Below, piece by piece: positions 47,660 to 61,358 of a DNA stretch of 64,000 nt (position 1 is the first letter of the stretch; each line of letters starts with the position of its first letter). The notes beneath the pieces were generated by a model. It saw only the letters and a program-made list of their open reading frames with translations. It searched no databases and had not been told where the DNA came from. The DNA is from Homarus americanus. Its lineage: Eukaryota; Arthropoda; Malacostraca; Decapoda; Nephropidae. A program made the position numbers and the translations under genes. The stretch spans positions 4,167,767 to 4,231,766 of the forward strand of contig NW_024738608.1 in NCBI RefSeq assembly GCF_018991925.1, given 5' to 3'.

Positions 47660-48187
47660 TCAGCCATGTTGATATTTTTTTTCTCTACAGGGGTGTGTTC
47701 TTGTGGCTAAATAAACTGTTTCAATACCAGTGACAGAAGAGACACGGCCCTTCAGCCCTAGACCGAAGCTGTTACCCCATGGGAGTTTTATTGACAATTT
47801 GGTTGAAATATATACAAGCATCCTGATAACATTCTCATATTGGTGTCCCAAATAAAACCTTCCTGCTGACACACTGATGACACTCCCCACGCTGTAGTGC
47901 TTCCATCATGACTGAGGGCAGTTCACCTCAAGTTGTCATTTAATACTTTACAATCCTCTCCGGTATTGTTAGTTATATTCCTAAAGTATATCCTTGTCTG
48001 CCCTGAAGATGTTATGTTATTGCCGTCTATGATGCACACTGTTGATCATTTTACAATCAAATATTCAAACACAACGAGAAACTTGACGGATATACTGAGT
48101 ATTACCAGACAGCAATTTCATTCAACTTGTACCAATATTGCCACCCACCTCATACTGCTCTCTGTTCTCAAAACTGTAATGCTGTGA
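47660..48187. other. Two back-to-back unrecognised open frames
   Basis: A 76-codon frame on the minus strand (47660-47890, from GTG) and an 84-codon frame on the + strand (47933-48187, from TTG) lie head to head 42 bp apart. Neither has an ATG at its 5' end, a domain or clear splice sites. A polypyrimidine-CAG at about 47680-47692 on the + strand resembles an acceptor. Confidence 0.15.
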
Positions 48188-48644
48188 CTCACTCTACCAA
48201 TATTTTTTACCCTTGATTATAAGAACACGAAGCGAAGGGTCCTCAGTGTACTGCGAGCGTTTGGTCACTGCCTCACTCAACTGAATATATAATGATACGT
48301 TTACTGACGGAGGCTGCTGACGGAGGCACCAGGTGTATGTGTTGGAACCTTAGATACTGAGTTTTATACTACGTCCTTCAGTGTGTTAGAGAGAGAGACG
48401 GGGTTGAAGCCTTAACCCACGAAACTGGTTATTCCTCTTCCTCCTCTTTCTGCGTCTCTACCCCCCCCCCCTCTCCTTCATCCTACGGCATATTATTACT
48501 CCTTCCCTCCACCTCCTCTAGCCCCCCCCCCAAGAACCCCCTCCATCCTCTTTCCTACCTACCTCCATACCTCTCATCCACCCTCCTCCTTCAAGTTAAT
48601 TACACACCACACTGTCATCTCCTCAACCTGTCATCCGCCGGGTG
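48188..48644. other. Unique DNA with C-rich runs
   Basis: Runs of nine to ten C at 48461-48470 and 48521-48529, in a pyrimidine-rich stretch. No gene. Confidence 0.5.
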
Positions 48645-48899
48645 ATGGATCTGTCTGGAGACACGTATGGTCGACCAGGACTGAGGGTGTGCACGCTATT
48701 GCCTCATCTGTGTGTAATTCCGATATGGTGTGGCTTAAACGGTCGTGTCACACCAGCTGGCGAGGGTGACTTAATGCATGTTTTACAAGTGGGTGTTGGT
48801 AAAGGTCCAGTCAGTCAGTCAGTCGGTACCATATGTGTCCCAGCTGTTAGGACGAAGCTTCTGAGTCACCGAGGCATTAACCTATATACGGTAACGTGA
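48645..48899 (+). CDS. 84-codon ATG-to-stop open frame, hypothetical
   Basis: ATG at 48645 and stop TGA at 48897-48899. Mixed composition with Cys and Gly, no low complexity except an SQS stretch. No domain, signal peptide or splice signals recognised. Confidence 0.15.
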   Translation: MDLSGDTYGRPGLRVCTLLPHLCVIPIWCGLNGRVTPAGEGDLMHVLQVGVGKGPVSQSVGTICVPAVRTKLLSHRGINLYTVT

Positions 48900-48931
48900 T
48901 ATCTCAAAGTAAAGAATAAATAAATAAATAC

Positions 48932-49004
<73 letters not shown>

Positions 49005-49062
49005 TAAAAATAAATACAAAATAATAGTAATAAATAAAAAATAAATAAAATAAAATAAAAGG
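48932..49062. repeat. (AAT)n then (AAAT)n microsatellite
   Basis: About 70 bp of AAT followed by AAAT/AAAAT variants. Confidence 0.96.
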
Positions 49063-49720
49063 TATCACAGTACATAGTGCACAGGTTATCGACTATTGAC
49101 TCCCATCAGCACCAGAAGGAGGGCGGGACAATGACTGCGTGCAGGGTGGTGTAAGGCAGCCGTCCTGGGGGTGGTGGAAGCAGTAATAGTCAATAATACG
49201 TAACTTGAGACTCGCGCCACATTACGTAAATACAGACCACGCTTCAGTGACATTGGTGATGGAACACTTTCATCATACTAACATAAAATAAAAGACAGAC
49301 CAAACCTAACCTAAACCTAAACCTAACCCGCCATAACGCACCTAAAAGTCTAATAGAATCTCTGTGAAGTATAATACAACACTTGTCAGGTGAGGAGCAT
49401 TTCAAGATCTTCCTATAACATCAAAAACTCCTGGTTGACTCTGAGAGCTTGACGAGACTGTGTGTGAGAGAGTGACTTGTGTTTAAGTTACCATGGTATA
49501 AATATTGTAATCCTGTTATCTTCAAAGCCACCTGGAGCTGCAGCCACTTTGGGAATTTTGTTGAAGTAACGAAAAGAGACGCTGTAGTGAGCTGAGAGGA
49601 AACATCAACTGGTGGCCGATAGTGAGACCTGACTGTTGTCTTTAATGTAAAATACTAAACAAAATATTACGGGAATATTAATCGGAAGTGCATCAGAATT
49701 TTTTTTTTTTTGGGGGGGAG
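49063..49720. other. Unique DNA with a short AACCT run
   Basis: AACCTAAACCTAAACC-type sequence at 49302-49328 and a T12-G7 run at 49700. No gene seen. Confidence 0.5.
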
Positions 49721-50135
49721 GGTTGGGTTAGGCTAGGCTAGGTTAGGTTAGGTTAGGTTAGGTTAGGTTAGGTTAGGTTGGGTTGGGTTGGGTTGGGTTA
49801 GGTTGAAGTTGAAGGTTAGGGTTAGTTGGGTTGGGTTGCTGTCAGTTGGGTTGGGTTGGCTGGTTGGGTTGGGTTGGTTGGGTTGGTTGGGTTGCTGATT
49901 GGTTGGGTTGTTGATTGCTGGTTGCTGGGTTGGGTTGGGTTGGGTTGTCATTGGGTTGTTGTTTGTCATTGGGTTGGGTTGGGTTGTTGTCACGATTGGT
50001 TGCTGACTGGTTGGTTGGGTTGGGCTGGATTGGGCTGGGTTGTCAGTCGGGTTGGGTTGGGTTGGGTTGGGTTGCTGTTGGGTTGGCTGTTGGGTTGGGC
50101 TGATTGCTGGGTTGTTGCTGGGTTGGGATGGGTTA
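49721..50135. repeat. (TTAGG)n passing into (TTGGG)n
   Basis: Nine or so clean TTAGG pentamers (49738-49780) are followed by TTGGG pentamers, then mixtures with GCTG and TGATTGG insertions. The Trp/Gly/Val and Pro/Asn/Gln open frames on the two strands are artefacts. Repeated GGGTTGGGTTGGGTTGGG is a canonical G-quadruplex pattern. Confidence 0.95.
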
Positions 50136-50449
50136 AGGTCACTGGAGAGAGAAGAGCAAGAATAAGAAGTACAAACACCACCTTGCTGTCCTGACCCAAG
50201 GCGACCCACGACATAAAGAGGAAACGCTGCCGAGACTAAATTACTTCACAGGGGAAAACAGTTGAGTTCCCGTACGAGAAATCAGTCTGGGAAAAAAGGT
50301 GAAGGAAACTATTATGTAAATGACGAACGAAAAGGCTCCGAGTTGACAAGCTGGCGGCAGACTTGTATAAACACGGAGAAGTTGCAGGGAGATGGTTGTG
50401 GAAAGTCATCCAATCAGTTTGGCGAAGAGTGAAGCTACCAGAGGCCAAC

Positions 50450-50453
<4 letters not shown>
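50136..50453. other. Unique DNA, no recognised gene
   Basis: A minus frame at 50236-50448 is open for 70 codons. It is unrecognised. Confidence 0.4.

Positions 50454-50509
<56 letters not shown>
50454..50509. repeat. (GA)n microsatellite
   Basis: Uninterrupted GA dinucleotides. Confidence 0.97.
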
Positions 50510-50512
<3 letters not shown>

Positions 50513-50853
50513 CACAGTAACATCACAAGACCAGTTAGCTTATTGAGTGTCTGGTAAGGCTGACAAGAGGATGTTAGAACACCAAGGCTGACGGTAAGAA
50601 TGATTAAAGGAATCTAATTTGTTTACAGAGCTTAGACATGTGTTGTTGTTGTTGTTTTCTTACTACCCCCTCCCTCTTACACCTCCTGGGACCAGATTAT
50701 AACATCACAAGATACGATTTTTACCAAAGATTTGAACAGCTACTTTGTAAACTTTTAGTCATATATAATATCATGTAATACGAAGGCTTAAATTATATGT
50801 TTTAGTGTTGTAGGATTCCACACCAGAAATTAGTGTTTGATTATGAATTTGTA

Positions 50854-50964
50854 TACTATAGGACGAAACCGTGTATAATGTAGGACGAATCCGTGTATAC
50901 TGTAGGACGAAACCGTGTATACTATAGGACGAAACCGTGTATACTATAGGACGAAACCGTGTAT
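50854..50964. repeat. 22-bp tandem repeat, five copies
   Basis: Unit ACTATAGGACGAAACCGTGT plus AT. The last three copies are nearly identical. Confidence 0.96.
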
Positions 50965-51237
50965 AAGAGAGAAAAGGCAACTAGCTCCAAGTTTTCAATT
51001 AGATCTTAGCGTGATAGAGAAGCAGCACCTCTCTCTCCCAAGTTTGCTCTGTGATGAACTTAACTATATCATAAAGAAGTTGGGACGCGGAAGACAGACG
51101 GGCGGGGAAGCTGTGCACGTTGGGATTACAAGATTGCAAGACCTGATGTATGTTAACGATGCTGTGTCAGGAGCGTGCTGGCCACCCATAAGGCGTAAGA
51201 GTACTAATGTAAAAGAAGTTAGACGCAGAGGTTAGTA
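50965..51237 (+). pseudogene. Open frame with a weak reverse-transcriptase-like motif
   Basis: Open for about 90 codons, continuing a frame from the 22-bp repeats to the stop at 51235. At 51140-51166 it reads DLMYVNDAV, which loosely resembles the catalytic (F/Y)ADD region of non-LTR reverse transcriptases (LLYADDTVL type), but the first catalytic Asp is Asn. It ends NVKEVRRRG. Flanking motifs of the RT domain are not clear. It could be a decayed element or chance. Confidence 0.13.
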
Positions 51238-52438
51238 TTCTGGAGCCGAAGTGAATGACGGTGTCTTGAGGGCTAACGCATGATGGCGACGAATGAAACT
51301 GGGAATGTACAGTAGAGAAAGTTTGGGTAGCAGAGTTGAGTAAGATGCGAGACAGTGCTAAACCTTTGTTGGAGACACGTGGCGTTTATGACCGAGGAAG
51401 AGGAGAACCTCCCAGTTGTGTGCAGTAAAAGAGAAATATTTTCAAATTATATTAACAAACTTATAAAAGAGGTAACACAGGTTAAATAAGTACAAGAACG
51501 TGAAAACTACAGACAAACGCACCTGCTGCAAGACACAAAGGTAGCCCCAGCCTGGCCCCCACCCCTCACTACCCCTCTCATAACGCAGCTTCTTTTGTCG
51601 ATGTTCTAATGAAAGTCAACTCATCATCAAGACTTCTTTGAGCTGAGACGCTCTCCCCGGTACTCTTACAGCCTTCTATATTTACAGTGTGTAAACTCCC
51701 TTCATTATATTCCATCTAGTCTTTCATCTCTCGCGCTTATTGTCAGGGTAACACTCACTCAGCACACGCGTCTCGTCTTCAGAAGATAACTTGCAACTTC
51801 TTTCTAAATGTACAGTACACACACACTGTTCCCTTCATGTCAGTAATATAACCCTTGTTTTTACCCAGGTCCACCAGGACTAAACCAGGGTGTTGTTCAC
51901 ACTACCTGGCGCACTACTTCCTTAATTTACCGACACACCTGTAGGAAACACGGAGGATGTAGCCGACTTAAGTGCGCCCTCACTACTATGCACGATAAAC
52001 ACATTAGATACTTACAAACATTCCTATCCCATTGTAGAGAAGTGTGTTTATTATATTACCTCAACTATATACTGTACTCTATATAAAGTGGTTCCCAAAA
52101 GCTTTAAATACAAAATAAAGAACTTCCTCATTTTTCTTCTGTAACATAAAATCTAAAGTTTTACTGAATAAGCACAATATGTATGTAATTACCATCAATA
52201 AGCTTATGGACGTTTTTAATTCTGCCTAATTACCATTGACTCCTATGACACTAAATCTGACTGCTGTCTGTGTCTGTCTGTCTGTGTGTGTGTCTGTCTG
52301 TCTTCAATTTCTATTCGTGTTTTATTACACAGAATTCACTGGATTTTTTTCGTCAAACTCTCAACAACTTTAGAAAATACTGTACAGGTATTAATATAAT
52401 ACTGTATGTCATTGAGTGAAAATGGATGTACTGTGCAG
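51238..52438. other. Unique DNA, no recognised gene
   Basis: Mixed to AT-rich, with a short TCTG tract at 52265-52300. Confidence 0.5.
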
Positions 52439-53195
52439 GTGAGGACAACACACAGGTGAGGACAACACACAGGTGAGGACAACACACAGGTGAGGACAAC
52501 AAACAAGTGATGACAACAAACAAGTGATGACAACAAACAAGTGATGACAACAAACAAGTGATGACAACAAACAAGTGATGACAACAAACAAGTGAGGACA
52601 ACACACAGGTGAGGACAACAAACAAGTGAGGGTGACAACAAACAAGTGAGGACAACAACAAACAAGTAGGGACAACAAACAAGTGAGAACAACACACAGG
52701 TGAGAACAACACACAGGTGAGAACAACACACAGGTGAGGACAACACACAGGTGGTGAGACAACAAACAAGTGAGGACAACAAACAAGTGAGGACAACAAA
52801 CAAGTGAGAACAACACACAGGTGGGGACAACAGGTGAGAACAACACACAGGTGGGGACAACAAACAAGTGAGGACAACAAACAAGTGAGGACAACAAACA
52901 AGTGAGAACAACACACAGGTGAGGACAACAAACAAGTGAGGACAACAAACAAGTGAGGGACAACAAACAAGGAGAACAACACACAGGTGAGGACAACACA
53001 CAGGTGAGGACAACACACAGGTGAGGACAACACACAGGTGAGGACAACACACAGGTGAGGACAACAAACAAGTGATGACAACAAACAAGTGATGACAACA
53101 AACAAGTGATGACAACAAACAAGTGATGACAACAAACAAGTGATGACAACAAACAAGTGAGGACAACACACAGGTGAGGACAACAAACAAGGATA
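52439..53195. repeat. 17-bp minisatellite, about 44 copies, two main unit types
   Basis: Units GTGAGGACAACACACAG and GTGATGACAACAAACAA occur in blocks. The order near the left end (CACAG-type run, then six GATG-type units, then mixed) is repeated near 52980-53190. The minus strand is open as Cys/Val/Leu/Ser-rich frames of about 250-330 codons because 17-bp units without stops read through. Not a gene. Confidence 0.97.
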
Positions 53196-53551
53196 AAACA
53201 TAATTGATAAAGCTCCCAAGTGAAGACAGGACAAAAGTGAGAACTGGAAGTACATCAAGACAAGAGGCAAAGGAAAACAAGAGAAGACTAAAATTTAATC
53301 TAGACTTCCCACATATTAACAATAAACTGACTCTCTCCTCCCCTAGTGTTAATTTACCTATCCATCGTTAATTAGTTATGATTCTCTCACCTGACAAAAG
53401 ATAAATAAATCAGTAAATAAAAATCCTATGGTGACCTATTTATCCGTTCATTCAATTACAACAGGCAACTTCAGCCCTTTATTTGTGTTTACATTTATCA
53501 CAAATAATAACCTAAGACCTGTTTTATTTCTCATGTTCGTGCATCATAAAT
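53196..53551. other. AT-rich unique DNA
   Basis: No feature recognised. Confidence 0.5.
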
Positions 53552-53650
53552 CCTAACCTAACCTAACCTAACCTAATCTCAACCTAACCTAACCTAATCT
53601 CAACCTTACCTAACCTAACCTAACCTAATCTCAACCTAACCTAACCTACG
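53552..53650. repeat. (AACCT)n with periodic ATCTC interruptions
   Basis: Runs of three to four AACCT pentamers separated three times by AATCTC. Confidence 0.95.
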
Positions 53651-54299
53651 AGTCTGAATATAAACATAAGATGACCTATAATTCATTATCAACAACTATA
53701 ATAAAGCGTTCGGGTCATCTTCATAAATTATACCATATAATTACAGGTACACCTTTACCTGTTTTCATATACACAGCCTCGAATTCTACATCCCCTTTCC
53801 TTCATACATCTCATCACTATACGTCTACGACCGCCTATATCATTATATAATACATGTACTCTTAAACCTGGCTATATACATTACTATAGCAATCCTCGAG
53901 GACCTATTTGTCTATACACTTCACACCTGTAATTGTAAATCGACCTGCATATATATAGCACACATAACTTACACCTGTCCTTGTAATATACTGTTGAATA
54001 ATTCCAAACCTGGCTTCCAATTCTCACACGAACAATGGTAATTCCACGTCCACACAAGATATACATTTACCTTTGTTTCACACTTAGGTTCTAAATCTAC
54101 CTGTCTTACCTGTAATCAATTTACATATGGGTTTCTCGTCTCAGGTGTTTCTTCGTCATTAGCCTTTAAGTTCTTCCTATGTGTTGAGTTATTGAAAGGT
54201 TGATCTAACTAGTTTACTAATGATGAATTTCTAAATGAACACCAAGACTCCTGTTGTCTCGGTAGGGTTGTCAAAATCCTTCATCTGTTTCCCCTCCCC
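53651..54299. other. AT-rich unique DNA
   Basis: No gene recognised. Confidence 0.5.
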
Positions 54300-54491
54300 A
54301 TGAATCCTTCCCCTCATTTTCCCCCAAACCCATGAGCTTCACTATCTCCCCTCACCCCATGAACCCTCCCCTCACTCCTACCCCTTGCCTCACCATCTTC
54401 CCCTCACTCTTCCCCTACCCTCACCTCTCCCTTCCCTATGAGCCTCCCTCCTCCCCTTCCTCACCATTCCCCTCACCTCTCCCCTCCCCAG
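54300..54491. repeat. Pyrimidine-rich degenerate CCCCTCACC repeat
   Basis: Irregular CCCCATGAACCCTCCCCTCA-type units. It ends in CTCTCCCCTCCCCAG, which would serve as a strong polypyrimidine tract for the segment that follows. Confidence 0.75.
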
Positions 54492-54545
54492 GTCGCTAGA
54501 GTCAATATGTGGTCCAGACACTCACACGGGGCCACGCTACGCCAG
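54492..54545 (+). CDS. Candidate 54-bp exon with consensus borders
   Basis: Preceded by a long pyrimidine tract and CCCCAG, followed by GTATAT after GCCAG. The 54 bp are open in two of three frames. One reads SLESICGPDTHTGPRYA and the other VARVNMWSRHSHGATLRQ. The length is a multiple of three, as for a cassette exon. Because the pyrimidine tract is part of low-complexity DNA, the acceptor may be coincidental. No family is recognised. Confidence 0.25.
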
Positions 54546-54671
54546 GTATATATCATTGATTTCCGCTTAATTTTGCTGCCCGCTGCCTGAAATTGTCTGA
54601 ATTATATATGAGTGTGCATTTAATACGAGTGGCTGAGGCTCTCATTGTACGTGGTGTTGTTCTCTCCATAG

Positions 54672-54674
<3 letters not shown>

Positions 54675-54714
<40 letters not shown>
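54675..54714. repeat. (GA)n microsatellite
   Basis: Uninterrupted GA dinucleotides. Confidence 0.96.
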
Positions 54715-54719
<5 letters not shown>

Positions 54720-54798
54720 GCTACAACAAGTAAATCACAGGTGGTGTTTGTGTGGTGCCGATCTACCTTTGTGTACCATCACCTCCTACACTAGCTGG

Positions 54799-54887
54799 GG
54801 TCTCTCTCTCTCTCTCTCTCCCCCCTCTCTCTCTCTTCTCTCTCTTTCTCTCTCCATTCATGGTTTGTCTGTTAGTGTGTGTGTGTA

Positions 54888-54954
<67 letters not shown>
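54799..54954. repeat. (CT)n and (TG)n microsatellites
   Basis: Interrupted CT at 54799-54855 and TG at 54886-54954, with a short unique spacer. Confidence 0.95.
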
Positions 54955-54955
<1 letters not shown>

Positions 54956-54984
54956 ATTCTCAACCATGCACTTTTCTTACCCAT

Positions 54985-55850
54985 CTCTCATTGTGTCCAT
55001 ACCAGCTCTACTCTCACCACACCTCTCACCATCACTCTCACCCACACCTCTCACCATCACCCTCACACCCACCTCTCACCATTACTCTCATCCACACCTC
55101 TCACCATCACTCTCACCCACCTCTCACACCCCTCACCCACACCTCTCACCATCACCACCTCTCACCCACACCTCACCATCACTCATCACCTCATCTCACC
55201 TCTCACCATCACCTCACCTCACCCACATCTCACCTCTCCCATCTCTCCTCTCTCTCACCCCCTCTCACCATCACTCTCTATCACTCTCCCCACCTCTCAC
55301 TATCACCCACCCACACCTCTCACCATCATCTCATTCTCACCATCACTCTCACTATCCTGTCACCCACACCTCTCACCATCACTCTTTCTATCACACCCAC
55401 ACCTCTCACCATCACTCTCATCCACACACCTCTCACTATCACTGTCACCCACACCTATCACCATCACTCTTCACTATCACTCACCCACACCTCTCACCAT
55501 CACTCTCACCCACACCTCTCACCATCACCCACACCTCTCTATCACTCACCCACACCTCTCACCATCACTCTCACCCTCTCTCCATCACTCCACCCACACC
55601 TACCATCATTCTCACACACCTCTCCTTCACCTCATCACCTCTCACCATCACTCTCACCCCACCTCTCCCATCCTCTCACCCACACTCATCCTCTCACCCA
55701 CCCCACCTCACTCCTCACCCACACCTCTCACCATCACTCTCACCCACACCTCTCACCATCACTCTCATCCACACCTCTCACCATCACTCTCACCCACACC
55801 TCTCACTATCACTCTCACCCACACCTCTCACTATCACTCTCACCATCTAA
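54985..55850. repeat. 25-bp minisatellite, about 35 units
   Basis: Unit CACCTCTCACCATCACTCTC followed by ACCCA. The two ends are regular and the middle has many short units (CACCTCTC only). Ser/Thr/His/Pro open frames of 300-400 codons are artefacts. A short AACCT run follows at 55850. Confidence 0.95.
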
Positions 55851-56104
55851 ACCTAACCTAACCCATACGTGTACAATTCGTGCCATAACAGCCATAATAA
55901 TAAGTACTAAACACGTCTCATCTGCCTCTAACACATCATAACTACTGCGACAAATATTATGGTCTTAGAAGAACCATTTAACACAGCTGGCGACCATCAT
56001 CGTCCCCCATAACCAAACTACCTTTCATCCCTTGTTAAGTTGGTAGTTAAGTACTGGTAATTACACACCAACACCACCATTAGTACATCTGTCAAGGTGT
56101 GAGG

Positions 56105-56220
56105 GGCCACCGGGAGAAGTGACTGGCCAGCGGGAGGAGTGACTGGCCAGCGGGAGGAGTGACTGGCCAGCGGGAGGAGTAACTGGCCAGCGGGAGGAGT
56201 AACTGGCCAGCGGGAGGAAT
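56105..56220. repeat. 20-bp tandem repeat, about six copies
   Basis: Unit GGGAGGAGTGACTGGCCAGC, alternating TGACT and AACT variants. Confidence 0.96.
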
Positions 56221-56311
56221 TGACACGACGACACGCGGCCCCCGACACGCTGTCACACTGTCACTCCTCGTTGGCTATATCCTAATATAACTTACTCACT
56301 CAGACTATATT

Positions 56312-56345
56312 CTGTGTGTGTGCGTGTGTGTGAGTGTGTGTGTGT

Positions 56346-56423
<78 letters not shown>
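56312..56423. repeat. (TG)n microsatellite with GAGTG interruptions
   Basis: TG dinucleotides with two GAGTG interruptions near its left end. Confidence 0.96.
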
Positions 56424-56424
<1 letters not shown>

Positions 56425-57669
56425 TTTCTTCTCCCTCGGCTTCTCCTTGTCTTCATCATGTCACCAACACCTCCCCCTATCTCCTAACCCCCCTCCCCCT
56501 CACTAGCTACCCCTCCCTATCCATTCCCTACTTCATTACGTCCCTCGTGTCGTGACGTCCCTCTCCTGTGTCCATCATCTCTCCCTCTCTTCTTCCCTCC
56601 CTTCTCCCTCTCCCCCCCACTCTCTTTCCTTGGTCCGCTACACAGCCTCCTCCTCCTCCTCCTCTACGTTTTGTTCCTTTTATCTTATTATTATCCTCTT
56701 TCTTTCTTCTCTTTCTCCTTGCGTTCTCCTTCTTTACCTTAATCCATCTTACTTATTCATCCCCCTTTATCTTATTCTACCTCCTATTCTTTCTCTTTCC
56801 TCTATTCCCTTTTCCTTACTCTTCCTCCATTCCATCACCTTTTCCTCTCACGCTTCACCCTCCCACCTATACCCAGCGAGTGGTCTTCCCCTCTTAAGCC
56901 AGTTGTACCTTAATTAAATATCCTGGTGTCGTCTCTATCCCTGTGTCCTCTCTTTCATTATCACTAGATCTTTCTTTTATTGGATTTTTTCACCTACTTC
57001 CTTCCTTCCTTCCTTCCTTCCTTCCTTCCTTCCCTTTTCTTTGTTATTTTCTATTTGTTTTTATTTTTTTTGTTTTTGTCTCCGTGTCACATCCTTCCCT
57101 TGACTGTCACACCCACCCTTTGACAGTCACACCCTCCCCTTGACAGTCACACCCTCCTTTTGATCGTCAGACCATCTCTTGACAGTCACACCCTCCCTTG
57201 ACAGTCACATCCCCCCTTGTCCAGTCACACCCACCTTTGACAGACACACCTCCCGCAATCCACCCTCCTTTACACTCTCCCTCCTCCCTTTCTTATCCTC
57301 CTTCCTTTCTATACTTTCCTCCTCCCTCCCTCCCTCCCTCCCTCCCTCCATCCATCCTCCCTCTCCCTACTTTCCCTCACTTGGTTCTCAGTCTTTAGTT
57401 ACCCTCCCTGAACCTCCCCAACTCTCCCTCCTTTTACCTCCCAAACCCCACTATCCTCCCCAAAACTACCTCCCCTTGCCTCCCCACCTTCCCAAATCAC
57501 ATTAACCTCCCACAACCTCACCTCCCCTTGTCTCCCCACACTCCCAAATCCCATTAACCTCCTCCTTTACCACTCCCACCTTTCCATATCCCTTTAACTC
57601 CCCCTCCCCTTGTCTTCCCAATCCCGTTAACTCCCCGACCCTCCCTTTAACCACCTCCTCCCCCTCCAG
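56424..57669. repeat. Pyrimidine-rich low-complexity DNA
   Basis: C/T-rich throughout, with (CTTC)n at 56997-57033, a 19-bp CACACCCTCCCTTGACAGT series at 57100-57245, and (CCCT)n at 57325-57352. Open frames are compositional. Confidence 0.85.
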
Positions 57670-57780
57670 TAGCTATCCATCATGATGACACAGTGACTCA
57701 CAACCTGGAGCTGACATCTGTTAACATTGCCCATTATCTACACACATTAGCTTCCACGCCAACTCCTCATACTCACTCCC
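57670..57780 (+). CDS. Possible exon start after a polypyrimidine tract
   Basis: CCTCCTCCCCCTCCAG precedes a segment whose second codon phase is open and reads AIHHDDTVTHNLELTSVNIA and then HYLHTLASTPT before entering C/T-rich DNA. There is no clear donor and no recognised family. The acceptor is embedded in low-complexity DNA. Confidence 0.13.
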
Positions 57781-57880
57781 TCCCTCCCCTATTCCTACCC
57801 TCCCTCCCTCCCTATTCCTTCCCTCCCCTACTCCCTCCCTCACCCCTTCCCTCCCTCTCTCCCTACTCTATTGCATTGAT

Positions 57881-58147
57881 CCCTACACGCTCAGACTACA
57901 CTTACAGGGCACTTTAGGATGACACTTTACAACTATGTGTTTGATAGGGAAGAGTTATGTAGAGAGGTCACCGTTAAAATAAGACATTAAAATAACCGTA
58001 CAAGTCAAATAACTAAAATGAAAATTAATTAAAGAACAAATACTGTATATATTATGTACTGGACAATCATTAAATCTTATCGATCTGATCAAATTATGTC
58101 ATTAAGCACGATGCAACGTCATTCATCATGTGTAATAGGCGAGTTTA

Positions 58148-58157
<10 letters not shown>
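57881..58157. other. AT-rich unique DNA
   Basis: No feature recognised. Confidence 0.5.

Positions 58158-58226
<69 letters not shown>
58158..58226. repeat. (TG)n microsatellite
   Basis: Uninterrupted TG dinucleotides. Purine-rich DNA follows (58240-58510), with a two-copy GAAACTGTTGGAGAAGTGAG repeat. Confidence 0.97.
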
Positions 58227-58230
<4 letters not shown>

Positions 58231-58514
58231 TAAATGAGAGGATGAGGAAGAAACTGTTGGAGAAGTGAGGGAGAAACTGTTGGGGAAGTGAGGGAGAAAA
58301 GTAGATCACAAGAGAATACTGCTGGAGAGAAGAGGGAGAATGCACACAGTGAGAGAAGAAAGAACTGAGAGAGAAAAATGTTGGAAAGGTGAGATAAGAA
58401 AACAGAGAATGATTGATGGGAGAGAATTGTGGCAGACACGAACGAGATGGTGATGATAGAAGTGAGGAGGAGAAAGAAGTGAAGGAAGAAGAAGTGAGGA
58501 GAAATAAATGAAGG

Positions 58515-61054
<2,540 letters not shown>

Positions 61055-61142
61055 AGTTGTTGTTTATATCGTCATCGCGGTGGCTGTTGTTGCTCTTGTT
61101 ATCACGGCTGTTTTTGACAGCCCGGTCACGGCTAATGGCCTC
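61055..61142 (+). CDS. Candidate exon encoding a hydrophobic segment
   Basis: Preceded by TCTGTTTCCCCTTTTAG, a strong 3' splice site by eye. The open frame reads VVVYIVIAVAVVALVITAVF then DSPVTANGL, a 20-residue membrane-like helix followed by a polar turn. The proposed donor CTC|GTTAGT is weak. The frame stays open to the CA tract at 61322 if unspliced. A multi-pass transporter exon is conceivable, but no family can be named. Confidence 0.2.
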
Positions 61143-61321
61143 GTTAGTTTGATAATAGGCTCGCTCCCAGGGCTGCCGCGATCTTTTTCTCGTACTGCTA
61201 TTTTTAATTTCCTAATGTCATGGATCACCACTAACACAACACTTACTGAGATGTTTTATTGCTGTATTATTGTTCACAGTCTGACCTTTACTGGAAGATA
61301 TAAACAATTAGTTATTCACAG

Positions 61322-61358
61322 TACACACACACACACACGCACACACACACACACACAC
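61322..61358. repeat. (CA)n microsatellite
   Basis: CA dinucleotides with one CG step. AT-rich unique DNA follows to 61864. Confidence 0.95.

Noticed and set aside
48225..48270. ATAAGAACACGAAGCGAAGGG, faintly like a dispersed decapod repeat
   Set aside because: The similarity is from memory and too partial to support a family call.
49763..50209. Pro/Asn/Gln-rich and Trp/Gly-rich frames
   Set aside because: Encoded by TTAGG/TTGGG repeats.
52336..53322. Cys/Val/Leu-rich minus-strand frames of 250-330 codons resembling membrane proteins
   Set aside because: They are encoded by the 17-bp minisatellite, three overlapping frames, and are not a transporter or receptor.
54748..55941. Ser/Thr/His/Pro-rich frames of about 320-400 codons
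   Set aside because: They run through CT and TG microsatellites and the 25-bp minisatellite in three phases at once.
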